Positions 45,137-55,512 of a stretch of DNA of 64,000 nt are shown in pieces. Each line of letters opens with the position of its first letter. Position 1 is the stretch's first letter. Position numbers and translations under genes: made by a program. The notes under the pieces are model-generated. The model had not been told where the DNA came from. It made no database searches and was given only the letters and a program-made list of their open reading frames with translations. This DNA comes from Globomyces pollinis-pini (Eukaryota > Chytridiomycota > Chytridiomycetes > Rhizophydiales > Globomycetaceae): positions 30,664 to 94,663 of the forward strand of contig MU621130.1 in NCBI GenBank assembly GCA_025399215.1, in the 5' to 3' direction.

Positions 45137-46552
45137 ATGGGAAGCGACGCTCTTCAAAAACCTCGGCATTCAAAAACTTTGGAGTTATTTAGGATTTCTA
45201 GAAAGAGCATTGGAACGTACTTGGTGTTCACCTTGAAAGCTATCTTTAGTTTGGCTTTATGTTATGTCATCTATTTTGTTCCTGTTCTGAAATTCTTACC
45301 TTCCGAATGGCAGGATATTGTCATTCCATGGACTTTGATTTGGGTAACCATCGAAGTCGGTTTCTTGCTTGCAGTACTGGTGCGGGTTTATTATTGCTCC
45401 TCCATTGACCATTTACCAACTTTAAATGCAAAGGAATTCAGACTCTTTCTTGCTGAAATTCAAAGTCCTCGTTCAATCGAGAATGCTGCAGAGTATCTCA
45501 AAGGTTGGTTCTATGGTTCTGATATTGGCAAAATTGGTAAGCAAGATATAATGCAATGGTTATCAGCATTACTTTACAATCAAATTCAAGAAAACATGAC
45601 GGTATCTCAAATCTCAAATGTTTTGGTGTTGATGAGGAGTCTAGAAAAACGACTTGGAATCAAATTTGATGATGTTCCCAATCCAAACACAAAGAAAATG
45701 ATGTTGACTCATGATCCAATTGAAATTTCATTTCGTCCATTGATATTCTATGCATCTATGCGATTTGTGGCAACTTCTATTCGATTGATTTATTGGAGAC
45801 ATGGATTTCAACGAAAATCAAAGGGAAGTATGGTTTCTTATTATCGTGCTGGAACTAGTTGTGAACCATCACTCGTTTTCTTTCATGGGATTGGAATTGG
45901 ACTTGGGTCATATACTAGATTCATTTTGGCATTGGTAAAGAAATATCCAACTAGAACGATTGTACTTTTTGAAATGCCATCGGTAGCCATGAGATTATCG
46001 TTAACTCATTGTCTTCCTGAAGAGTTTGCAAATTTATGTGCTGAACGATTACTTGAAGTGGGATCCACCGACAATATTGTTATTGGACACAGTTTAGGAA
46101 CGGCCCTGGTTCGATGGATGGATTATTTCCATCCAAATCTCGTTCAACATCGGATTTTTGTTGATCCAATTTGTTTTTCCCTTTGGACAAGTGATGTTGC
46201 ATACAATTTTGTTTATCGATGTCCTGAAAAAAGTCAAGCCATGTTTTTGATGAAATATTTTAGTGCCATGGAACCTGGAATTGCATTGTACTTGCGTCGA
46301 TATTTTGTTTGGCATCATAACACATATTTCACTGAACATTTACCAAAAAATTGTAAAATTTACTTGTCAGAACGTGATAGTATTGTCAATACCAATTATG
46401 TTTCCGGATATTTAGAGCGTCATCCGCATGATACCAGAGAAGTGGATATTTTGAAAGGATTGGCTCACGGTGATTTCTTACTTGGCGGCAACTACAATTG
46501 TATCTTTAGTGATATTTCAAGAATGGGTTGGGTACCCAGTGATACTGTCTAG
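45137..46552 (+). CDS. Membrane-anchored alpha/beta hydrolase, paralogue 2
   Basis: This is an intronless frame of 471 residues from ATG 45137 (MGSDALQKPRHSKTLELFRI). It shares with paralogue 1 the two N-terminal helices, SPRSIENAAEYLKGWFYGSD and IEISFRPLIFYASM. It also shares VFFHGIGIGLGSYTRFILAL, MPSVAMRLSLTHCLPEEFAN, IGHSLGTALVRWMDYFHP and GLAHGDFLL. The Ser of GHSLG and the His of AHGD form the expected catalytic pair. Tandem arrangement and lack of introns in both copies suggest duplication after intron loss or from an intronless ancestor. Its own GC-rich repeat lies upstream. Confidence 0.85.
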   Translation: MGSDALQKPRHSKTLELFRISRKSIGTYLVFTLKAIFSLALCYVIYFVPVLKFLPSEWQDIVIPWTLIWVTIEVGFLLAVLVRVYYCSSIDHLPTLNAKEFRLFLAEIQSPRSIENAAEYLKGWFYGSDIGKIGKQDIMQWLSALLYNQIQENMTVSQISNVLVLMRSLEKRLGIKFDDVPNPNTKKMMLTHDPIEISFRPLIFYASMRFVATSIRLIYWRHGFQRKSKGSMVSYYRAGTSCEPSLVFFHGIGIGLGSYTRFILALVKKYPTRTIVLFEMPSVAMRLSLTHCLPEEFANLCAERLLEVGSTDNIVIGHSLGTALVRWMDYFHPNLVQHRIFVDPICFSLWTSDVAYNFVYRCPEKSQAMFLMKYFSAMEPGIALYLRRYFVWHHNTYFTEHLPKNCKIYLSERDSIVNTNYVSGYLERHPHDTREVDILKGLAHGDFLLGGNYNCIFSDISRMGWVPSDTV

Positions 46553-46644
46553 GACTAGAAATAATAATATATAGCAATAATGATACATTAGTCAAGTTTG
46601 AATTGTATGTCCGTTTAGATGAGATAATTTTATTTTATTTTTTT

Positions 46645-48767
46645 CTATGGTTTAAGTGATAATTCCGTAAATCGTCTCAGTGTATTACGTTGTCCAATTT
46701 CAACAGGAGTAAAATTAGATTTGGCAAACACATTTGAACTGGAACTACCATCACCAAAATCAACATTGAAAAAGTTCTGTAATAGTTCATATGAGGCCAA
46801 AGTAACTCCGAATTGAGGTGAACTACGAAGAATACGAGCGATACCACCCTTGAAGAATGCACGTGGACCTTCTTCTCGCAAAATTTTGGAAAATGCATCA
46901 GAAATTCCGGAGTAGGTGGTTTCACCTTTACGTGCAGCGACTTGCAATCTGGTTTTGATGACATCGGCAGGAGTTACAAGATATGCAGCTGGCATACCAG
47001 CAAGTGCCCCAGAAATCAAAAGCTAACATTTAATAAATATTACAATTACTTCAGGAATAGACAGTCTTTTACCATTAATCCCTTCATGGAAAACGTCTTT
47101 TTTAAGATGCGCATAAACTGGGAAGAAAATTCCAGAGAATGGAATATCACGCAACAAACAAGCACCAACACCTTTGTAGAGACCAAATAAACCTAATTGA
47201 CGAACAATTCCAATGGCACCCATTCGTGGGGGAGCGCCTTCAATTCCAGACTTGGCAACTTCTCCTTGAACTATCGCATTAGATCTCATGTTCAAGTTTA
47301 CCTTGTAATCGAATTTTCACGATTTCAAGAGGATTGGTGAACAAAACTTGACTACCTCCGGCAGTCATACCTGCCAAAACTTCTGCAGCTATAGGAATCT
47401 CGCCGGTTTCTTGGTTCTTCATTCGACTACGTACCAAATCATTCATGGTCAATTTAATGGCTTTTTCCGGTGCAACTAGGGAAAATAAATAAATTAAAAA
47501 CCATACCACCGACTAATTGAGGTAATAACCCAGAGTAAAGACCCAATACACCTTCATTTCGAATAACTTTTTTGAAACAATCAAATCCATTCTTATAAAG
47601 AACCTGTCCAACAACTTGTGAACGTTGATTTTGCATTCTAGTTTTCACCAAATCTAGAATAAACACTAAAGTTCAAGGTACCAATAGGATAGACGGCAAA
47701 GGCACCAAGAGCACCAGCTATACTTCCAAGAGAAAAGTTATAGACACTCTTCAACGTTTCCATAGCGGCTGAAAGACGAACTTTGTTCTGTGGTGTAGAT
47801 GGAACAAAGGTAGGATTAAATAATGGTTCAAAAGCAGTAGCAGGCAAAACAGAGTTTGTTCCAACCAAGTGGAATAACATAGCAATCTCTAAACCAGAAA
47901 ATGATTCGTAAGAAAGACTTGAGGCAGCTGTCTTTGTAAAGTTTTGCAAATCAACCGTTTGATTGTTATGTTTAGCAACTTCACTGGTAATTTCCTTTAT
48001 CACATCCTAATATGTATAAGTAAAATACTTGATCAGAATACGAGTTTAGAGAGGACATTTGAAAGAGCCACGAGTTCAGGATAAGTAATGGCAGTATTGT
48101 TGACAGTCAAGTGTTTAGCCACGGGAGAAGTGTTTGAATAACCCCCCAAAGAGTACAAAATCTTCATGGCATCATCAGGAGAAATACGACCAGTTTGTTT
48201 AGGATCATGATACTTGAAGAATGATTTTAATTTTTCTTCACGAATTGATTTGATAAATTGACAAAACTCTTTGTAGAGTACCGTCTTTTTACCAGAACCA
48301 ATTAATAATTTAACTTGTTCCGAATTGAAATCAATTGGATTTACGGATGAATCAGACTTTAAAAAAAATTGTTTGATTTGGTCAGCTGTTATGGTAGATT
48401 TCCCATTGTACCCAATCAGACGTGAAATGACTAAAATTAAGAATTCATGGAAAGGTACCTAAAGGATGAAATAAATTGGGATGAAAATCTTACCTTTATA
48501 CTCAGCATCAGGGGCCAATAGAAGTTGTTCAAAATCCACAAAGTCTTGGTTAGTCAATACACCTAATTTTCCAGAGTCAGCAGAACGAAAGAATAAATCC
48601 ACATGGTCTTGTGAGATGGGATAAGTGGTATGAGTAGCTTTAAGGATATCCGAGAAAGCATCCTTTGTTAAAATACGATTTCCATTGACCACGGTAGAAT
48701 GTTTATCAAATAAAGCTTGAAAGTTTTCCTTAGGACTCAGTCCTAGCAATGAGTTTATGGAAGGCAT
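46645..48767 (-). CDS. AGC1: Mitochondrial aspartate/glutamate carrier with EF-hands (aralar/citrin/Agc1)
   Basis: The N-terminal half has calcium-binding-like EF-hands: [60 protein letters not shown]. The C-terminal half has three mitochondrial-carrier repeats, with [31 protein letters not shown] and [20 protein letters not shown]. Also present are [39 protein letters not shown] and [19 protein letters not shown]. This fusion defines the AGC family, which exchanges aspartate for glutamate across the inner membrane as part of the malate-aspartate shuttle. Five introns of about 25-35 nt separate the exons. The start at 48767 ([20 protein letters not shown]) is typical. Confidence 0.92.
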
Positions 48768-49161
48768 CAGCGGGATAATTTTTTAATTCACGACGATGAG
48801 AATTTGATAAAAAAACCAAAAACGCCAAACGGACAACGGACCCATTCTTGAATGTTAAACTTGAATGGCCTTGCTAGTCGATGCTGTAGTGCATTCATTA
48901 GTCGTAGAAGCTATACACTTGAATTATTATTTTACTTTGCGCGACTGGCATATGGATGTCTATGGTAAAGGACAATGGACTAAAACAATTCCAAAATCGT
49001 AAAACTTTTATATATGATTGTATCCTTTACATATTTACAAACCTGTCTCTTAAATATATGTTTTGCTGGTTAATGTCCAAGCAGTCACTCAAATAACCAA
49101 CATGAACGAAAATATCAAATTAATATTTATAAGATATATTCGCTATGATACTTTGATCCAT
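48768..49161. other. Intergenic region between AGC1 and OPT genes
   Basis: No gene or clear repeat is seen. The region is the presumed AGC promoter and OPT 3' flank. Confidence 0.5.
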
Positions 49162-51537
49162 TCAATTGAAGCTGGATCCTAGACAATAGTAATCGGCGCT
49201 GACACGTGCTTCGTTGGGATTCAAAGGGGAAAACCCTAAGCCTTCTCCTTCGCCCACCATTCGCCAATAGACAATCATCAGAACAGATACTGCCACGCCA
49301 GAGTCTAGTCCACAAGATAGTATGAAATTGTACTTGTCCCACCACGATCGATATCGTCGATAGATTAGAAAGTTAAATATACACGATATTAAAAATGGCA
49401 TAACAACCATAGCTTGGTTCCTACCAGGCGCTACACCAAGTGTTAATAATGGTATGTTGATCAACTTCCAGAATTTTGCTGGCCTGATTCGATTACATAA
49501 CCATGGGATAAACGGTAAGGCAAAACCAATAGGAAACCCTAGTAGTAATATATAATATGGGGATCCAGGACCGAAAAATCGAAGTGGGCCAATTGAGCCC
49601 CATATAGCACCAGCATTTACAAATGTAGAATACGTAGTTGCGCTCCATTCTCCACCAAACTCCAAAAGTTCCTCTTTAAATACACGCAAGCACCAAAATA
49701 AAGTAGTTGCATTAAGAACTGCCCCAATTAAGGTTCCAATCAGCTGAGAGGCAACCATAGCAATTGGTGATATATGCATATAATGAGATATTTTCAAATC
49801 ACGAATAAGTGACAATGCTTGCATCATGACATTAAACCCTAAATAGTGTTAGAAAAGGAATAAAATTACCTAATGACTTGAATGTCATAACCGCAACAGT
49901 GTCACCTGGAATCAATAATCCAATCAAGAACTCTGTCAACACATTCAATCCCATTTGCACACCAGTAATTGCCTGAATAATACCAATTGGAATAGTAAGT
50001 ATACTTCCGAGACCCACTGCCAAAAGTGTAGCCCATATAGGCATGCGAAATGGAGTAAATTCACATACAAGGACTTGGATGACGACAAAGACACCAAAAT
50101 ATGCCAGGTAAATCCAATCCGGGATATCCCTATAGGAGCTCATCAAATTGTTATGCAAATCTGTCAACTTCTTCGCTTTAGCATATGAAAAAGCTTCTTT
50201 TGCTTGACGATATATAGTTGATCCATACCACAACCACACATGGGAGCACACTGATGCAATATTTAAAAATGAACAGAAATAACTAACGGCAAATGTTGCT
50301 GACAGGTAAAATGGTGCATGTGCTTGATACTTGGATTCATCGAGTTTCATTGATGGAAAGAATACAAAAGAGAGAGGTTTTACTTCTGCGCCAGATTTAT
50401 CGTAAATTGCATTGGAGTTTATAGGTGGAAAAGAGTCTTCGGTATTGTTTTTTCCGTCCCATCCATATGGACCTTGAAGTTTAGGAGTATTAAAAAAGTT
50501 AATGGAATGCACTAAGGGCACGACAATCCAACCCCAAAACACAGACTGGACAAATATGTTGATAGATGCCCAGAAAGGTGAAGTCAATGGTCCCATCATG
50601 GCGAAAACCGACCAATCAAAAGATAAAGTCAAAATACCAGGTCCTTCAAAAGCATCTCCTGATCCCAAAAGCCTTAATGTTCGATTACTAGAAAATAGGC
50701 ATAATAATGATACTAAGCCAATTGCTGGTGTAAAATAGCCTGGCAACCAATGGTACAGAAAGACAATACCAAATACCAACCAGAAAAAGGTGAATCTAGA
50801 CATTCTATGTTTGGAAGAATCTCCTGCAGTTTCGGCTTCATGAAAAGATGTGTACAGGGCGATATCAGGCAGCACCGTTGGCCAAATCATTGTTACTGGT
50901 TTAACCAAAAATCGTCTGCAAACGCCTGCAAGTCCAAACCCAACCATTTGTGAAGAAACGATCCAAAGAATTGAGTTGAGGTAGTTCACATTTTTATCAT
51001 TCTAGATATCAGTTGAAGTTATGTGTAATACCAGAAACTGATCCGCATATTGACCCACCACATTGTCAGCGCCGTATGGATCATCACCGGCTGCAGCTGC
51101 AAGCATGACTATCAGTACATGTTCTTTGACATTGAAAGGGCCAGGATTCAGTATTCCTTTAGGTAACGTTACTTCCATGAATAATCCCATTGAATACGCC
51201 AATAAAACTACAATTGTACTAGGAATTCCAAATGGATTTTTGCGAAAACTAACGATGAGGTGCATCAACAATACCTAAAAACAGTATTTGCAACAGCTAA
51301 AAACGATGCCCACAAAATGCCCAAGAAGAGCACTCTGAAGGTAAAAGCGGGAGTCGATGGATCATCAGTATTGGGAGCGACTGATTTTGACCAAGCATGT
51401 TCACTCTCTGGATCCAGTAAATGCTCCTCATCCTCTTCCCCCATCAGAGTATTTGCATCTGAATCTGGGATCTTCATCTGCTTTAATTCAATGTCGTTAT
51501 TTGTCGTCCCTCTCTCGTTCACTGGTAAATACGACAT
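49162..51537 (-). CDS. Oligopeptide transporter, OPT family
   Basis: The first in-frame ATG is 51537 (MSYLPVNERGTTNNDIELKQ). A negatively charged N-terminus precedes about 14-16 membrane helices. Family signatures present are FTFRVLFLGILWASFLAVAN, NPGPFNVKEHVLIVMLAAAA and GDDPYGADNVVGQYADQFL. Further on are GPGILTLSFDWSVFAMMGPL, KLTDLHNNLMSSYRDIPDW, LIGLLIPGDTVAVMTFKSLG and LKISHYMHISPIAMVASQLI. The NPGPFNxKEH and SPYYILLLGFPIG motifs are characteristic of OPT/Isp4. The protein imports small peptides or glutathione with protons. Four exons are visible, with introns near 50990-51001, 49828-49870 and 51265-51290. Confidence 0.9.
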
Positions 51538-52008
51538 TTGGGTAAACTCTGAAAAGGCTGAGGTGAGATTCAACACCGCAGATTCCGCCTTCAATCGTTC
51601 AGCCAAAAAAAATCAAAAGATTTGAAAGATAGAAAAGCTGTTTATTTATGAATCTTAGTTTGTTGAAAGGGAGTGGGATTGTATTCGGGTGATTGGTTGA
51701 ATCATTTCAACTCTTATCGAGATCTCAATGTGGATTCCCATTAATTTGTTGAACCTTTGCCATGTATCTAGCAAATGGTAGTAATGTTGAGGATTCCCAC
51801 CATAAGTCACTGTTCATCCTTTAGTTGTGCAATACCAATTTTCATAGAGTAGAAAAACAGTGATTAAAGTTACTTCAACAATCATAAGATAAATAGCACT
51901 ATCAATGATTATTATTTTTTTGTGTTTAAGGAAAGAAATGGTGAACAGGGAGAGAAACGCGACTCATGATGTCACCATCAAACAAACATAATCTTTCATT
52001 TTTCATAT
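51538..52008. other. Divergent intergenic region between OPT and ARM-protein genes
   Basis: No gene is seen over 471 bp. An in-frame extension of the OPT frame to about 51606 lacks an ATG and is treated as 5' leader. Confidence 0.5.
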
Positions 52009-54299
52009 ATGAATGGAATAGAACCAGACTGGAATTGTTTCGAACAATCTGAAATAGAAATAAATGGATCTTGCTCGCGTAGAAATCAATTATCTCCAAA
52101 GGAATTACCTGCTATATTTAACCCATTGAATCTGATGGACTTGTATATACACGTCAAACGTGTCATGGCATCTGATACTGCCGATGTAGAATCGATTCCA
52201 GTTCATAATAACAGCCATAATTATATTTATAACTTTCTAGCATATTTCATCAATGTGCGTAGTTGTAATTTCCATTCAATAACTTTTAGATATACAACAT
52301 GAACAATTATTTAAACAACAAAAAGAAACCATAGAATTATTATTTAGACATATCCAATCGGTATCATTAGAATTAATTAGAAAAATATCCGTCATTCAAC
52401 GGTCAAAATATGTAATCACGTTAACGATGAATTAAATGTGCAGATTGAAGATTTACTGTTAATCGTCATGCAATTAATTAGAATATTTTCTAGACTAGAT
52501 GAAATAGCAGAATTAATAGGAAATGAAGGTGGAATTGATTTAATTTTCAAGTCAATGAAAGCTCTTCCACTATTTATTCAATTACAAATTAATTGCTCTG
52601 CTTGCTTGGCCAACTTGGCCACTGTGGGTAATTTCTAGTACCATTGATTGTGTTGATAGAATCTAATAGAAAATTGATGTTGACTGGTGGATGCATTGGT
52701 CATGTATTAGAAAATATGTTGAAATTCATGAAATATCCAGCTGTTCAAGCTGAAATATGTGCAACCTTAGCGAACCTGGCCTGTCACAAACTTCCTTCTA
52801 CATTTATTGCTGCTAATAATGGCACGGAGTTGATTTTAAAGGCACTCCGAATTCATATCGACAAGGTAAAAGAACAAAGTTGTATTTAATAAAAGGCTGA
52901 TCTTCAGATACAAGGTTTCCATGCTTTTGCATCTCTAGGAAAAGAATGTGTACCTGCATTAGAGCGAGAAGATTTTCTCAAATTGGCAATCAAGAGTATG
53001 GAATTGCATGCTGATAACGTGGACTTAGTCTCTGGTAAGTATTATCTTGATTTCATATCTAGCGGCGTGGCATGCACTTGGTTCCCTCTCAAATAACGGT
53101 AAATATAACTCCCATTTAATCACTAGGATTGTCCATAACTGTGAATAAAGACAGACTATTGGAATTAATATTTACTTCCATGAAAGTTTACCAAAATAAC
53201 CCTACATTTCAAATCACGGCGTGTTTTGCCTTAGCCCATATGTTTTTCAACAATAGTATTTCACTTTAAAACATTGATTACTAGGGGATGGTGATGAGGA
53301 AGTGTCTGTTGAAAAATACCAAGGAATAGAGTTCATTTTAAATACCATGAACAAGTTTAAAACACAACAGTCACTCCAAACCACTTCCTTGTTTGCGCTT
53401 GGATCAATAGTGATGAAGAGTGGTATTTCAATGATGTAATTTACAATTAGATGTTCATCGAAAATCAATTATCAAGTATAATGGAATTGATACCATTTTA
53501 CATTCAATGATGAGAAAGTATACAACAGATGTTAGTGGTATGTTTACCAAATAGATTAACCTGTTAGCTGATGAGAAATCAACCCCAGAACCTGTCTTGT
53601 ATTCCAGAGGAAACTCTAAAATCCAATGTTCAAAACCCCTATTATTACAACTATTTGCATCGGTATGTTTGCTGAACCTTAGTGAATGCAGTAAGTTAAA
53701 GTATATGTCTTATTTCAAGCCAAATGTCGCGATATAATTGTCAGTAAAGGTGGGATACAGGCAATAGTTGAGGCATCCAAAAAAGTTAGGGAACACAGTG
53801 ATCTATGGTTTATTGTCTATTATGTAGCTTTTTTTTTGTAACTTACAAACTAGGTGTTCACTAAATTTACTAAATGTGGTGATACGCGAATGGTATTTCT
53901 AAAATCAAAAAAGTATCTATACATCCATACGTAACAATTAGATTCCCAACGCTAAAGGAATTGACAAAAACTGCCATTGTTGGCCAAAATTTACCTGTGT
54001 TGCAAACTCAAAAGGGAAAAGATTTCAATTTGGACACATACAGACAGATATTATATGAAGCGGTGAATTCTCCTGTACTGTTATCAGATCTGAAATGGGA
54101 GATATCCAATACTGAACCCTGCAAGTTCTGCTACAGTGGTTGCTACGAAGGGGAAGTTGTTGGATATGAAATACATCCAGCACTATCCAGAACTTCAAGT
54201 GCATATAGATATTGCTCAATAGAATGTGCAAAAAAAGAAGAAAAGTTTGCTGATAAAAAACTGTTCTATTATTCCGAGATTGTTTGGGAACAATATTGA
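52009..54299 (+). CDS. Armadillo-repeat protein with C-terminal Cys-rich tail
   Basis: About ten exons from ATG 52009 are joined by 26-35-nt introns. One example follows YFINV and resumes HIQHEQLFKQQKETIELLF; another precedes IEDLLLIVMQLIRIFSRL. Armadillo-type units are clear: GGIDLIFKSMKALPLFIQLQ, INCSACLANLATV, GCIGHVLENMLKFMKYPAVQ and AEICATLANLACH. FHAFASLGKECVPALEREDF, AAWHALGSLSNNG and GIEFILNTMNKFKTQQSLQT continue the series. The C-terminus (53961-54299) holds CKFC...YCSIECAKKEE, a MYND/treble-clef-like Cys cluster. I do not recognise the full architecture. A ciliary or scaffold role is possible given CFAP69 nearby, but this is inference. It ends 17 bp from the convergent TBC1D7 gene. 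Confidence 0.72.
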
Positions 54300-54316
54300 A
54301 TTAAATAAATTTCTGA

Positions 54317-55410
54317 TCATTTTAATCCCAAATTTCGTTTGGTTTCGTGATTCATTTTATCCAGTAATGGTTTTTCCCATATATCAACTGATGTCTGAGC
54401 AACAGCATAAAGATCTACATGTTTCGAAATATTGTTGGTGATATTGTAAACATCTTTATCCGATTTACATGCCAGGAGTTTTCTACTGCAAGCTAGGAAT
54501 AAAGATAGTGCAATATAAGGTAAAATTGCACTTTCTCCTCCAATAATAATATCAAAAATTCTATTTGTTATTCTTTCTAATGTTACCCTTCCAGTGATTG
54601 ATAGTTTAGGACACCACAAAAGTAAGACTTGTACCACGGAGTTGTTATTTGAGAAAGGGGTATATTTAGCTTTTTTAGATGATTGCATAGTTCTGTTGAA
54701 TGGTAGTTGAGGAGGCTCTGTAAATCATAAATATCCTAAAAGACCAAAATTGGAATGAAACATTCAAACCTTGTACTGGTCATCTAATGGTACCTTAAGC
54801 TTTACTATAAAGCCAAGGTACATCCAAAACGCATCTACTTCATCCAAATCATCACATATCTCCAGAAACGTTTTTGCCATACGAATTAAGTGCTCTGGAG
54901 GGTTTGATTCTAGAATCTAGAAATATATATAAGTGAGCTTTTTGTCGCAACCTGTAAAACATTGTAAGCTGAATCTGGTTGTAATTCCACAATAAGCATA
55001 CAAGCTAAACGTTTTGGTGTCAATTCCTCCTTCATCCTACCAATTCAATACAACATTTCAAAATACATTTTTGGATCATTTAACAAAATTGATGTTGCTT
55101 CCTTGATTAAATTATATTGTTCCTTCCGTTGATTTGATACATAACTCCAGGCCTTTGTGCTTACAGGTAATATTCCCAACAAAACTTTCCAAACTATTGG
55201 TCGATACATATGTGGAATTCGTATCCAGAGACATAGTTGCTGAATTCTACAATCAATTGACTTGATTTTTTATACCGTTCTGGTACCAACACTTCCCCTT
55301 GGAGTGAACTCTCCACCGATACTCTCACATCAATCGTCTTTACTCCCAACGATCTAGAAACTTGTTAACATTTTGAAGCTAAACCCATAATAATTTTTTC
55401 TGAAATTCAT
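54317..55410 (-). CDS. TBC1D7: TBC1D7 homologue, TSC-complex subunit with TBC (Rab-GAP) domain
   Basis: The start at 55410 gives MNFRKNYY, then across an intron GSLGVKTIDVRVSVESSLQG and EVLVPERIQQLCLWIRIPHM. YRPIVWKVLLGILPVSTKAW and NQRKEQYNLIKEATSIL follow. The segment IPHMYRPIVWKVLLGILP is the hallmark of TBC1D7. The last exon (54317-54688) gives the LLLWCPKLSITGRVTLERIT region and a final helix DLYAVAQTSVDIWEKPLLDK. TBC1D7 is the third core subunit of the TSC1-TSC2 complex, which restrains Rheb/TORC1. Like the human protein it lacks obvious catalytic Arg/Gln fingers in what I can read. Several exons between 54690 and 55100 are only partly resolved. Confidence 0.85.
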
Positions 55411-55512
55411 ATCGTTAAGGAAGAAATTTGAATGCGACCATCACTAACAGAATCAAACCAAAATAATTGTACAGTTAACAAAATCTATTAATGGATACGA
55501 AATATAAATTAT

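Noticed and set aside
49127..49345. Alternative C-terminus of the OPT transporter
   Set aside because: The frame at 49162-49827 continues the membrane topology and family pattern; the overlapping frame does not.
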